A stretch of 64,000 bases of DNA from Litomosoides sigmodontis (Eukaryota > Nematoda > Chromadorea > Rhabditida > Onchocercidae): the NCBI GenBank assembly GCA_963070105.1, contig OY718807.1, positions 7,851,983 to 7,915,982 of the forward strand. The letters run 5' to 3'. The notes below the pieces were generated by a model. The model was not told the DNA's origin. It saw only the letters and a program-made list of their open reading frames with translations, and did not search any database. The translations under genes were made by a program, and so were the position numbers. This document shows, piece after piece, positions 25,325-37,908 of the stretch (position 1 is its first letter; each line of letters starts with the position of its first letter).

Positions 25325-26261
25325 TTGATTTTGTAACTGATTTGAAAATAAAACTGACTGATTTAATTTCTTATAAAAATTACCACTTAGCGCTCAATCA
25401 TTGCATGAGAAATTAATTTGTAATTTTTATTTGAATAACCCTAATTTATCATATTTTTTCTTTTACCAATCGTAATTTATCGCAATTTTTATTTTAATAA
25501 TCGTAATTCCTATTCTTGTCAGTTTTGCATAATAATTTTGTTAGCAATGTAAAAAGTATACGATCGCACATGCAGTGATAGTTGAGAAATTTAGCTAGCT
25601 AAATCAAATTACACTTTTAGAGCTAAGATAAACTGTTAGCAAAGAGGAATTTGATAAATTGCTATTTAAAATTCATTTAAATTTATACTTCAGTTTGATT
25701 TTAAATTATATTTAAATTTAGCTTTTTCCTACTTCTTTTTTTGAGTTGTGTATTTTGGAATATGCAAATGAAGAATTCATTCACCTACTTATTTATCTAT
25801 CTGATTGGACAATAATTAAACGCTAAACGTGATCGGAGAGAACTTGCGCAGTTACTCGCCCTCTTCCTCTTCCCACTAATCATTCTTACTTTTTAAACTT
25901 TCTTCACTAATCGAACCAAAATAGTAATTGGAAAATAATTGAAAAAGAGCGGTTGGTCGATTGTGAATTGCTCCCGTTGGTTACTTCTTTAAATGAATGA
26001 GTGTTGCCGTCGTACGTCAGTTAATATTTTCTTAAAATAAATAATAAAATAATTGAAAGTGTTGCCACGCACGTATCACCTAATTGCATTTCACTTCGTC
26101 ATTTATAGTAATGAGAATTTAATAATGAAATAAGACTTATTAATTTCATCATCCTCTAATCAATCATTCATTGACTTCGCTAGTAGTTCATTTAAAATTA
26201 CTAATTTCGAAGTTTTTAGATAAATTTTGATAGAAAGAAAAAAGGTTGGTTGAAGAAGGAA
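25325..26261. other. Intergenic spacer
   Basis: AT-rich spacer between two co-oriented genes. I see no exon, RNA gene or repeat of note. Confidence 0.5.
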
Positions 26262-28443
26262 ATGAGTAAGTTGGATGATTTAGTTGAGAATGCTCATTTT
26301 CAACTGAATCAAATAGACTGGGAAAAGAATGTGAAAGATTTTGTTGATAGAACTTACGAGTGCTTACACAATGATATGACTGATATTTTCAACGTTAGTT
26401 AAAATTGGAATGATTAAATTCTAATTTCAATTATCTGTTAAAGGATTTTGTAATTAATTACCAATTAGTGATGTCATCACATGATGTGATATCTGAGAAG
26501 AATCGCAATGATTGCTAGCTTAGCACGTGTGCTTGTGATAATATTTCAAAGTTTAGTATCAGCTTTAGAAACGATTTATTGAATTATTTGGTATTTTAAC
26601 GATGTAATTGCGAGTTAGCTAAATTTAATTAATTTAAATTAATATTTTAAATTGTGCATAATTAGGTGATATACTTATTATTCATCAGAATTGACAGTTT
26701 CATCTCGAACAATGATCGTGGAAAAAAATATTTCCAGGTGCAGGAGAAATGCATAAATGTGGAAGATAAGTTGATGAATATATTTGAATATGTGAAATTC
26801 GACATTCAACGTCGACTGTCCATCTTACAAAACATACATAGGTCATTGTCGCTGAAATTTGATTCTGATATCAGTCATACATCATCATATCATCAATTTC
26901 ATAACGAAGTTAATATCATACAAGGTTACTGAAACATACTGCTTTATTCAAATGCAAAATTCGACCAGTTAATTTTAAGTAAATTAAAAAAGCCATTCTT
27001 TGTTAGCGAAAAATAGCCGTCTTATTTCAAAGACATTAATAATTATTGCAGAAAAGCCATCGGAAAATAACATATTATCAAGTATTTATGCGATTGAAAA
27101 CGACTTACTCAAATTAAACACACTTCAGGTAATTCACTACGAAATTGAACTGTAACATTTCTTGAATTGCGTAAAATTCATTTCCAAAACTTTTTCTTTC
27201 TCTCGCCCTTTCTGTGTGCTTGTGCGTGTTTCGTAAAATTTTATTTTCAAAACATTTCACATATTTTACTTGTTTGTTTATGGTAGTTTGAATTAACAAA
27301 GAAAATGTTTTCATTTCGTGCAAACTAACTTTAGAAATACTACAGTAATGGAATGAACGGATACTGTTCGGCGATACGGTCAATCATTTACAGTACCTTA
27401 AAGATTAAAAAGCAATTGTTAACTGTAAGGCATGCGAGAAGAAGGCTTGCAAACATCAAGCAGCAACTTCGCAATTCAAAGTCATTTCATTCATCAACAA
27501 AACAACAGTTGGTAAAATTCAAAAATTTCACACTAATTGATGAGTTAAATGCATGAACTGAATGCACGGTATCGTTGCATAAAAAAAGTAGTACGATAGT
27601 AATTAATGTTGAAATGATTAAAGTAGTAACTATTAATGTTAGGGTAATTGAAGTAATTAATGTCAAAATAATTAAAGCAATTAGGTATGAATCATTGCTC
27701 CGCAGGGAAGGGAATTAATTAGTAAATCGATAAATTCCATGTGTGTGTGCGTGTTTGTTTGTGTTTCTTTGTTTATCTTTTTTCCATATCTCTAATATTA
27801 AAGCTCTTCTATGAGTGCGATGAAAATCCCACGTTTCGCTCTTCATAAATTTAAACGATAAATGAAATTTCAAAATGCGCCATCCTCTCATTGCTACCGT
27901 CGTTCCTACATGTGCTTATTTAGCTAATTAAAAATGCAACAATGTTGGATAATGTGTTAGCAGCAATGCAACATATTATAGCAGAAATTGCAAAACAGGT
28001 CGATTCAACCTATTCCGTCAATCGACTTATTGCACTATTTAATGAACTTTACAGGCAGTTTCACCACACCCATCAGGTAGTTACACTTTTCGTTTAATTC
28101 AATTGAATTTTCATCCTTTCAATTATTTTCACTCCAATTTTTGTTTTCTCTTGAAATTTGCAAAATTAATAAAGAGTGGGAAAAGCGATAGAACAAACAG
28201 TTAAAGTTAAAACTGCAACTTCTTCGATAGATGAGAAATTTGCTAAAAACGGTTGATGAATTGAACTGATCTGATCGAACAATTTTTGAATGTTTAAATT
28301 GCAAAGTTTTAATTAAATTATAAAACGAAATGGTAAAATGATGCCAATTTCGCGTATCCCACATATTGTTGCTATTATTATTGTGAAATTATTTGCAGAA
28401 TTTTTTTTCACAAGAAAGATGGATGCCTGCTGGACGAAAATAG
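26262..28443 (+). CDS. Unknown helical, coiled-coil-like protein
   Basis: Six exons join in phase to 256 residues: 26262..26393, 26738..26924, 27052..27128, 27335..27511, 27924..28076, 28399..28443. Donors and acceptors are good (CAG|GTAATT, TTTCCAG, TTTGCAG). The chain is predicted mostly helical with heptad-like hydrophobic spacing: DDLVENAHFQLNQIDWEK, FDIQRRLSILQNIHRSL, YAIENDLLKLNTLQK, ARRRLANIKQQLRN, AMQHIIAEIAKQVDS, and an end QNFFSQERWMPAGRK. There is no signal peptide or membrane span. Length and helix pattern could fit a BAR-like or tethering factor, but I see no diagnostic motif. Open frame and splice quality make it a real gene; the function is unknown. Confidence 0.6.
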
Positions 28444-29782
28444 CTAACAAATTTCATTTTGCCATCTTTCATATCGAATATTTTATCGCGATGTGGACAA
28501 TTTTATCATAAAATTTAAATTGATGAGGAAAAAAAAATAGAAATTTCGATGATAGTGGAAGAAATTTCGATAATTTTGTTCATTCATTAACCATCCACTA
28601 GATTTATTCGTTTTTATTTCATTTTGTGAACAAAAATTTGATGAAAAGAGTGTGCGTCATGAATGCGCATGGATTTGCTGGTTAACACGTGCGTGTACGT
28701 GTATGTGTGTGTCTGTATCTGTGTGCAATAAAATAAAAATCTTTACATCATTTATTTTAACTGATAAAAAAAACTTCTAAATTAGAGAATGTAAACATAT
28801 CAAATTATGAAACGATGAATATCACTGAATATTAGGACAAAGAAAAAACAAAAATTGTTTAATGCATTAACAAAATATGAAAAAAAAGAAAATTTAATTT
28901 AATAGAAAAATGTACAAAGTTAAAAGATAAAAGACAAAGTTAACTTACGACAATTAATTCTCATGTGTGTGTGTGTGTGTTTTTTTTTTTGATAAAAAAT
29001 TATTAAAAGAGAGGCAGCATTTGCGTATTTTAGCAAGTCATCCATCCTGAATCAGTTCTTTTCATCTTCCCCTCCCTTCCTTTCAATAATTTAATAAAAG
29101 AGAAAATTGAACCGTAGAAAGTGATAAATCCTTTTTTTTTCAATTCCTGTTTTCTGCTAAAAATGTTGGCGCAAGTGAAATAATCATCATTGGCAGCATT
29201 TAGCAAGCATTTCAAATTGAAATTTTCATCAGCTACTGAATGTAATGTTTCATTAATTGTGCAATCAAAGAAATTAATTCTTTTGATATTAAAGAAATGC
29301 TCTAATTAACATTTCACTAATGAAATAATTGATCAATTAAAATTTAACTGTTATTCATACATTCAAAACGAAGTTCCCTCAATGTGCTATTGATGCCAAT
29401 CCTTCATTTATCTATTTGACTTATGTTATCTCATCTTTCTCTCTTTCTCTATCTCTCTCTCTCTCTCTCCCCTTCTTGAACTTCTTGTTTTTCATTTCAT
29501 TTTACTGAACGAAAAAAAAAATGAGAATACATAGGTTAAGAGAATGTGATATATTGCTGATTGTTTCTTAAGTGCTAAGAAAAGACGGAAGGAAATGAGG
29601 AAGAGAAACGATAAGTTGAAGAATTTTCCCAGGTAGAATTTAACAATTAGGAAGACAAAAAAAAGCAAGCCTAAATTATTCGGTTTAAATTTTATTGAAT
29701 TAAAAAATTTTCCAGTTAATGCAATGGACAGTCTTGGAAGGGAGAAGTATGGGAGGGAGGGAAATTGAAAGTGTCATTGAAT
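28444..29782. other. Gene-poor AT-rich stretch
   Basis: Contains GT runs near 28690-28715 and 28964-28980 and a CT run near 29436-29470. No exon supported. Confidence 0.5.
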
Positions 29783-29942
29783 AGACACTTACGTCAATGA
29801 TATCTTCGTGCTCACATCGCCGTCATCTGTTCACCCTCGGAAGAAACAGTACCAAAGGGCGTGAAGTGCGCCTGGTAGCCAAAAGAAGAAGCACAGGACG
29901 ACGTTCACTACCACGTGAATATTGCACTCGCTGCCGTGGATG
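29783..29942 (+). CDS. Candidate exon, basic, unknown
   Basis: A GC-richer island inside AT-rich DNA. One frame reads [15 protein letters not shown], then [18 protein letters not shown] and ends EYCTRCRG before TGA at 29940-29942. A second frame behind the acceptor-like TTGAATAG reads [20 protein letters not shown] and stops at a TGA near 29860. I cannot choose between them or link either to another exon. Confidence 0.2.
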
Positions 29943-30107
29943 AAAATTGCCAGTGGCTTAAATACAGTTATCATTATCACTATCACTATCATTATCGTGA
30001 TATTCATCGTCGATCAATATAACCTAATATCAACGCTATTACTAACATTGCCACTACTCATTGCCACTTATTTATTATTTATTATCACTATCATTATCAT
30101 TATTATT

Positions 30108-30780
30108 AAATATTAATTATTAATTATTAATTATTAATTATTAAATATTAATTATTAATTATTAATTATTAATTATTAATTATTAATTATTAATTATTAA
30201 TTATTAATTATTAATTATTAATTATTAATTATTAATTATTAATTATTAATTATTAATTATTAATTATTAATTATTAATTATTAATTATTAATTATTAATT
30301 ATTAATTATTAATTATTAATTATTAATTATTAATTATTAATTATTAATTATTAATTATTAATTATTAATTATTAATTATTAATTATTAATTATTAATTAT
30401 TAATTATTATTTATTATTTATTATTTATTATTTATTATTTATTATTTATTATTTATTATTTATTATTTATTATTTATTATTTATTATTTATTATTTATTA
30501 TTTATTATTTATTATTTATTATTTATTATTTATTATTTATTATTTATTATTTATTATTTATTATTTATTATTTATTAATTATTAATTATTATTTATTAAT
30601 TATTAATTATTAATTATTAATTATTAATTATTAATTATTAATTATTAATTATTAATTATTAATTATTAATTATTAATTATTAATTATTAATTATTAATTA
30701 TTAATTATTAATTATTAATTATTAATTATTAATCATTTATTATTTATTATTATTAATTATTATTATTATTATTCATTATT
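30108..30780. repeat. 7-bp satellite in three blocks (TAATTAT / TATTTAT / TAATTAT)
   Basis: About 300 bases of TAATTAT units (30108-30405) are followed by about 165 bases of TTATTTA units (to about 30572) and then about 160 bases of TAATTAT again. All three blocks have a 7-base period and the inner unit differs from the outer by one base. Mixed TTA sequence flanks the array. Confidence 0.95.
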
Positions 30781-31102
30781 ATTAATTACATATTATCATT
30801 ATTATATTATGTCTTATGTACGTTATCACTATTAGTTATCACTGAATCGTAATACCGCTATCGTTAATCTGCATAATTAGATTAACGATTAACACAAATG
30901 ATTATCAATTTTAATTGTGTCAATCAATTTAAAAAAAAATTTCTTCTCAGTTTTTTTAATTTCAAATTAATGAAATTCATTTGCAGTGATTGCTCAAACT
31001 GTTTATTTTTTTCCCTTGTACGACAATCTTTTTAAATTCAAATTAATGAAATTTTTAATTTCCCACTTATTCAATTTCACTTTCATCCATCTCATTTAAT
31101 AA

Positions 31103-31288
31103 TTTCATTTGTCATCCGACAACAGCTCAAAGAGCTCAAAACGTACGGGCAAAAAAATTGCTAGGATAAGCTCGATGATCTGTTGCATATCAACCATAGC
31201 TCTTCTGTTGCTCTGTTACGTTATCGTTTTCTCCTTGCAATTCGATAGCCAAGCAGTCTGCAATTTCAAAAAATTTCAAAAAATATAA
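31103..31288 (+). CDS. Candidate exon with transmembrane segment
   Basis: A 61-codon frame without ATG starts behind a TAA and ends TAA at 31286-31288. A Ser/Lys-rich part with SSKSSKRTGKKIARI precedes a clear hydrophobic span, MICCISTIALLLLCYVIVF, then SLQFDSQA. An acceptor-like CGACAACAG lies just inside. Basic residues followed by a long hydrophobic run suit a signal anchor. No neighbouring exon could be joined with confidence. Confidence 0.25.
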   Translation, partial: FHLSSDNSSKSSKRTGKKIARISSMICCISTIALLLLCYVIVFSLQFDSQAVCNFKKFQKI

Positions 31289-31784
31289 ATAGCAAAAATG
31301 CATCAGTGGCGCTTTATTTGATGCAAAAAAAAGGGACAATAGCAAGAACAATTGTGAAGGCAAAATCAAAAATGGAAATTAAATACGTAATTTCGTTTGC
31401 ATTTTCATTTCCTATTTCAGCCATTCATTTACAGTTCAATTCTTTTAATTTTTTTCACTTTTCAAATTATTTAACAATTTAAAATATTTTTGGAAATAGC
31501 TCACTGCGCTTCCTAGTGCAATTGTGTTAAAAAAGAAAAAGAAGAATGGATAATACATATTCAAGTTATATCTTTGATAATTCGCAAATTATTGAAATGT
31601 TCAATTTTCCCTTCAGCATTTGTTTAACCAATGAAAGCATTCAGACGAAATTGTTCAAAAAAGTTTCAAACAGTGCGAAATTAATTTTATATTAATTACA
31701 AAAGATCTTTTGCAATATTTAAAAATATTTTAAAATGCAATAACTCACCAGTAATCAATGCACAAATAGGATGCTAACCGATGA

Positions 31785-31937
31785 AATCGATGGGACGAAA
31801 TTGAAATTAATAAGAGAAGAACGAAGTGGAATGATCTAAATGCTGCCAACTATCAGCGCCGAAGAGGACGAGGAGGAGGAGAGGGAGGAGGAGGGAGGAC
31901 GGGTGGAAGTAGTAGGGAATCGAGGAATGCATGGTAA
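31785..31937 (+). CDS. Candidate RGG-rich terminal exon
   Basis: A 50-codon frame without ATG ends at TAA 31935-31937. It reads TKWNDLNAANYQRRRGRG, then a GGGEGGGGRTGGSS run and SRESRNAW. RGG/GGR clusters are typical of RNA-binding tails. A competing frame reads as a Glu-rich segment with an ATG (AEEDEEEEREEEGG). No acceptor of normal quality is seen. Confidence 0.2.
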   Translation, partial: NRWDEIEINKRRTKWNDLNAANYQRRRGRGGGEGGGGRTGGSSRESRNAW

Positions 31938-34900
31938 TCGTTTTAAAAGAAAATTAAAAACGAATAATTTATGAATTTAAATTGTGCAAAATATAAAGTC
32001 AATTGATTTAAATATAATACTTTGAAAATAAATTAATTTTGCGCATACAATAGTTTATGTGGTACAACATTTTATTGTAATTTACAGTATATGCCTACAA
32101 CAGTTTATTGTAATTTACAGCATAAGTAACATTTGGTGGAGCAATGCAATAAAAACATTTGCAGAAGTGAAAATAATTGATCGTTTTCAAATTCAACAAC
32201 ATTTTTAAGAAATATTTTTTAAACGACGGCAATTCTTCGTGCTCCCATAATCGATTTTCAAATTAAATAAATCACTTATCATAACAGTTAGCAAATTAAT
32301 TAATTAATTTCTCCGAAACGATATGATGTGATAGCAAATAAAGTAACGTAATTAATTAATGGTAATTCTGCATTTTCTTCCAAAATTTTAGAAGCTATCA
32401 CAATTCTATCATACAAACAGCAAATATCTATGCTTGCTCTTAGTAATTTGAAAATTTTTAAAAAGATTAAATTTTTGTAAATTATTTAATTGGACGGTGA
32501 AAGGGTGTACTTTTTGAAGATAGTAAGCAGAAGCGAACAGCACAAAGTCATAATGATCTGACTGGAATAGAAGATATCCAATCAATCAATCAATACGTTG
32601 AGCAGATCAGGAAAAAAAATACAAAATGAGATCATTGCTATTAGCAATCATAATTTGACAGCTTAATGTAAAATATTATTGTATGATCAATGAAAGTGAT
32701 AAGAGCTGAAAATGTCAAATTTTATTTTAGCTAAATTTTTTAAACATTTCATACAACTAAATATCGATTCGTTGTGAAATGGTAGTGGAAGATTGACTGG
32801 TTAGGATGAGGAGAAAAGAAATAAATTGTTGTTATTCTGTTGCTCGCAAAAATTTTCCTGTCCTCTCTCTCTCTTCCCCTCTCTCTCTCTCCTTCCTCGC
32901 CCTCTCTCGCTCTCTCTCTCTCTCCCTCTCTCTGTTTGTTCATCGCAACACATTTAAAGTTTAACTTTACACAATGAAAATGTTCAATAGTCGAAGATAC
33001 CATTCCTTTTATTTCGCAACTAATCTTTTTTTTTTTCAACAAACTAAAAGCAATTTCGGTTTTTCAGTTATCACTGATTAGTTAAAAATTATCACAAATT
33101 TCTGCTCGAATGAAATATTTTAGGAAAAATTATACAATTATGATATAATAATTATTAATGTTTTCTTTTTTGTTTTTTAAAGCATAAATTTAGCATACTG
33201 CTTACTTGTTATCTGCAAATAATTTAAACTAAATTAATTAGCAATGAAATAATTGAGCAAATGAATGTCATTACTTCTAATTTAACTATCACTGCCCATT
33301 GAGCGGTATTGATCAAACGATAAATGTAAAAAATTTTTGCAAATATTTGAAGGCATAGCTTTCATTGAACGAAATTTTACACTTTCTTTTATCGTTTTTC
33401 ATCTCTTTCCATTATGCAAATTACTTGTTACTTGTTAGAAAGAATTAATTAGCAAATTTAATTCAAACGGTAAAAGAATGTAAAATTTTTCTGTTTTATT
33501 TTCCTTTTTTCTTTCTAAATTCCACAATTATGCGCGTATTCTAAAATGGAAAATCGTTCTTTTCAAACATTCGTAAAACACAATCGCAAATAATTTTTAT
33601 GAAAATTTTCAAGCACAATACAAAGATGAAAAATTGTCAAGCTTATTAAAAATTCCCTGTAGAAAAAAAAAACGAAAAATATCAAAATTCTCACAAATTC
33701 ACGCACTGTTCGCAGTTCCAGCAGAATTGCACGAATTTATAATTGATAATTGAAAAAGCTACAATGATTCTGCCAAAATTGTACTATAAATTTGGTGGTG
33801 GCCATCTTTTTTTGCTGATTTATGAAAAAAAAATTAATCAAAAAAATTAAATGAATGAAATAAAAATGATGAAAAAATTTGGATTGCCAACCGTTTTTTG
33901 TGCAAAACAAAAGAAACAAAAACCGTGCAATTTAAAAAAAATGAATTAATTAGTTGCGAGCTAATTTTATGATAGTAAAAATTTTTGGCGAGAACGAAAA
34001 AAGATGAAAAAAGTTGAAATTACACTAAATCATTTCTTACTTCTTACTTGCAAATACCGCCCTCCTGAAATGTCTTTCATAAAGTATGTGAAATGAAATG
34101 AAAAACGACAAGGATAAGCGCTTTTCAAACAAATAACCTTTGAAATTATTTCATTTTTCAGTTGTACAAAGAAAACAGATAATGCAATGAATGAATTCAC
34201 AATTATTTCTTTATTTTTTTTTCCGTTTGAAAATAGAAATCAAATATTTCGAAACAAATAAAAGTGAAAAGTTAAAGTGTAAATAAAACAAAAAATTAAA
34301 TTTCATTAATAATACTAATTACTAATAACATAAAAAAAAATTAATAATTAATGATAATAGCAATAACAATAATGTCAGTGATATTTACTGTTATTAACTA
34401 AGCAGAAGCAGAAGTGATTAAATTGTTGATAGCAATTGATGGGGGAAAAAAAAGCAATGAATAATTGCAGGTATTTGGTGGACTTATGTGAAATGTGAAA
34501 AAGATTTTGAATGAACTCACCCTGTAAACGAATATATTTATCTACAGAGAAAGAGAGAGAGAGAGGGAAAGAGAGAGAGAGAGAGGGAGAGGGAGGAAGA
34601 GAACAAGTTTTCATTTAAAGAGAATTGAAGAGTTTGCCATAGCGAGTTAGTTGTGATATGTGACATGCGACGAAAATATTCTTCGCTAACTGAAATTATT
34701 TACCATTCATTAACTTTCATCTAACAATTTCCCGATCATTAAATCACTCATTAGGTTGCTATTGGAAAAAAAAGTTTTTTTTTTTTTTTTTTAAATGAAA
34801 ATCATGATAATTGTAATATTTCGAGTTAAGTCGACATAAATAAATCTTGTCAATTTATAAATGATACAAAATTTGCCAAAATTAAAAATCACTGCTTACT

Positions 34901-35512
34901 AGTTAAATTCATTACTAATATAAATTGCTTACTGCAATGTAAGATTCAACTAATCAAACAAAAAAAGGACAGAAAGACAAAATTCAATTTAAAAAAAATG
35001 AATAGATTAAGATGTATGCATCTATCTACCTACCTATCTATCTACCTTTCTATCTGCCTATCTAATCTAATCTAATCTAGTCTAATCTTATCTAACCTAT
35101 CAATATATGTGTATATATATGAAGTAATAGGCAATTACATATCGAAATTAATAAGAAGCTTTGAGATATCGCTGCAATAAATTATCCCTTAAATTCTTGC
35201 GTACGTAAACAATGTCACGAAAGCGACCGGTGGAGAAGCTCTTACAACTGCGAATTCCTAATGCTAATTCTCCTGTTTGGAAATTTTAAATTCCATTTCT
35301 AATTGCTTACATGCAGAAAAAATTTTTCCCACAAAATCTACAAAATGATTTGGAGCAACGAAATGACGAGAAATATTGGATTGTATCAATCCAAGAAGTG
35401 CTTTAATTGAGAAATTTTTTAACACAGTTCACAAAGTGTATTAATTTTCAGAATGAAATTTCATAAAATATGTTTAGTGAAATAGAATTGAAAACATTTT
35501 GTCCTTCTAGGG

Positions 35513-35860
35513 GTTACCATCATCATCACCGCCACCGCCACAGCAACCGCCACGGCAACCACCACGACGATAACCGCCGCCATCAACCGCCACCATCACC
35601 GCCGATCGTCGTCGTCCTATGAAATTGCCCACGTCGTTTCAACTTCACTGCTGAACGGCAACTCACTCACACTGATCGTTGGTGAAGAAGTGTTGCGATG
35701 GCAGATGGCAAGGAGCGCAAATGTGCGTGCTTACTTTTGCATTCCCTTAGATGGAAAATGTCGTAATAGTTCAAATGATTCAAATGTATCATTGCAACGA
35801 AAACAAAGCAAAGGGAAACGAGCAAAGCTATTTTCGTCTCTTTTTTTCCCAACGTCCTAA
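35513..35860 (+). CDS. Candidate exon, unknown, with overlapping antisense frame
   Basis: Behind a good acceptor (TGTCCTTCTAG) a frame stays open for 115 codons. It begins with a Thr/Ala run from a triplet-like repeat, passes through RHHHRRSSSSYEIAHVVS and LTLIVGEEVLRWQMARS, then AYFCIPLDGKCRNSS, and ends PTS. On the opposite strand 35667-35852 is also open, with a hydrophobic start (IALLVSLCFVFVAMIHL) like a signal anchor. The other two forward frames give His-rich and Pro/Gln-rich reads near 35511-35620. Only one of these, if any, is likely to be real. Confidence 0.3.
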   Translation, partial: VTIIITATATATATATTTTITAAINRHHHRRSSSSYEIAHVVSTSLLNGNSLTLIVGEEVLRWQMARSANVRAYFCIPLDGKCRNSSNDSNVSLQRKQSKGKRAKLFSSLFFPTS

Positions 35861-36390
35861 ACTAAAGATTTCACGTACGTGAATTAGTTGATTTCACGTA
35901 AACTTGTTACCTAAACTATTTAAAACATAGTCCACTAAACAAGGGAAATTTGTAAAGTAACTTTTAATCAGTCAACATTTGCTACTTATTAGTGCTAATA
36001 TTGAAGCTAACAGCGATTAGTGAATGCTAAAGTTGAGATGAAATAATTTTTGCTTGTACAACAACGCATCTCTCCTTGTGTATGTGTGTGTGTGTGTGTG
36101 TTGCAACGAATACATTCATTCACAAGTAAAGTAATTAAATGGACTCAAAGAATTCAAACGGATGAATGAAGCAATGTCAATTTTAATTTAAAAAATTTTA
36201 TTTTTTCCGAAGTTTTCATACATTTTGAAGTTGAAAGATGGAAATCAATCAACGATTGTCAATAAGCTGACAGACACTGTCATCTTTTTTAGTTTAAAAA
36301 ACAAAAAAAGTTTTCATTTCGAACGAGCTTCATTTCAATTAATCTAATAGCATTGTTTATCGAAAAAGAAAAAATTAGTTTTGCTGCAAA

Positions 36391-36480
36391 ATGATTAAGC
36401 TGCGTGTTTCGGTACTGTACTGTAGTGAAAATAAATGTGCTATTGAGCAGTTCCATCAGTTATATCGTGAAATTGAAACG
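36391..36480 (+). CDS. Candidate first exon, unknown
   Basis: ATG opens a 30-codon exon ending ACG|GTAATT in phase 0 and reads MIKLRVSVLYCSENKCAIEQ, then FHQLYREIET. It looks like the N-terminus of a globular protein, but I cannot find a second exon downstream on this strand. The frame runs on through the donor to 36582 into hydrophobic residues. Confidence 0.3.
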
Positions 36481-37017
36481 GTAATTAAATTAGTTATGGA
36501 GTGGAGTAGAGAACTCACTCTTTTTGAAATTCTCCCAATTACGCTCGATTTTTTAATGTTTTATTATTTCATCTTAGCGTAATTTTGCCAAACTTTCTCT
36601 TTTAATTTTTGAAAATTTCGATTTTCTTTTAAAAGAATCGAATTTGTAACAATCTTTTGCCTACTTTACTTTATCAAAAACTTTTTTGCTTTTATTTGAT
36701 TTGGATGTTGTAGCAAGTGTGCAACTGCAATGATATGATATGGTTGGCGTATTCCATTCTCTTCTATTGCCAACATTTTTGAAATTAAATAAATTTTAAG
36801 TGCATAATAAAAACTTGTTTTCAAACACCGAGCAGTGGAATTTCCTCCGCTTTCTTTTTCTTTGCAAATATTTCTCACAAAAAAAAGGGATACAAAATGG
36901 CGACAGATTTAAGTGAGGGAAAGATCGCGCAGCAATAAGTCGGTGATGAGTCATTCTTGTTTAAAATTCATAGTATAATTACCTGTTTAAAGGATCAGAA
37001 AACACTGTTTGGCATCC

Positions 37018-37908
37018 TTATTGGAACAAAAAGTTTTTACTGCCTGTAAATATTGAAAAAAAAACTGTAAACAATCAGGGATTAGAAATTATGTTTTACT
37101 TACTAGGATTTATTTTTATGAAATCATAGCTTGAAAAACACCATAATTTCAATCACATTGCATATTATCATGAATGATAAAAAAAAAGCACCTGGTCAAT
37201 ATTTATGACATATGAAAATTGGAACGTTGAAATTTCCTAATTACGTTTTTTTTTTGGAAACATTATCACAACTTCTAGACCAAATAAGACACTGGATTTT
37301 TCCAAAGTAATATATTATCCTAAAATGGCTTTATTGATAACGCTTTATAAAATAAAACTTTTTTCTTTAGTATCTGGCTGCATCCTCTTTTACCACAATC
37401 ACATTCCAACCTTAGACTATAATCAGTTACATCATTTAAGAACTAAACTAAGCCAAACACCAAAATCTAAGATAATGCATGAGCAAGTCGTACAATGAAA
37501 AATTTGAGAAGAGAAAGCAAGACAAGAATAAACCACTTAAATTATCCACCAAACTTTTATTGATTTCTCGTAAAATTTTTTCACCATGTAAATAGAAGTA
37601 ATACAATTCGACAGACCAAATTATGCATCCAGAGAGAAAAGCAATCAAATTAATACCGGCAAATTCAAAGAATTCAGTTGCTGAAACGTTATGAAGAAAA
37701 AGAAGAGATAAGCACAAAAGCACAAACATAAGCACAAACAAATCCAAGTACGTTGCAATTACAGAAATCAAGTATAATGATCATGGATGAAAATAACTTG
37801 AAGTGATATAAATCTTAGATATTTTCAGAACTTCCTCCAAATAATAGCTGCACTAGCAAGCATGCAAAAAAAATGATCAAAATATCGGTTGTCAAAAGAT
37901 AAAGCGCA
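37018..37908 (-). CDS. Small multi-pass membrane protein, C-terminal part
   Basis: Three exons fit in phase: complement(37018..37043, 37585..37680, 37832..about 37908). The middle exon has an excellent acceptor (ATAACGTTTCAG). The joined read has two hydrophobic spans: YLLTTDILIIFFACLLVQLL and, after GGTTEFFEFAG, INLIAFLSGCIIWSVEL, with a short polar end YLHGSKNFLFQ. Spacing resembles the second half of a four-span protein of MARVEL or claudin-like type, but that is inference. The 5' exons are not resolved: a frame starting at an ATG near 38517 (MVPVLFGSLMTYFANFFFCA) has a GTAAGT donor of the right phase and may be the first span. It sits downstream of the SUV39 gene on the same strand. Confidence 0.4.

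Larger units (their letters stand above)
30781..35512. other. Long AT-rich region with scattered small repeats
   Basis: Apart from the candidate frames at 31103-31288 and 31785-31937, I see CT/GA tracts (32860-32932; 34548-34594) and ATCTAATCTA/CTATCTAC-type repeats at 35010-35100. It may be one or more long introns or true intergenic DNA; the sequence does not decide. Confidence 0.45.

Noticed and set aside
32749..33042. Minus-strand frame rich in Arg/Glu
   Set aside because: It is the translation of a CT/GA microsatellite.
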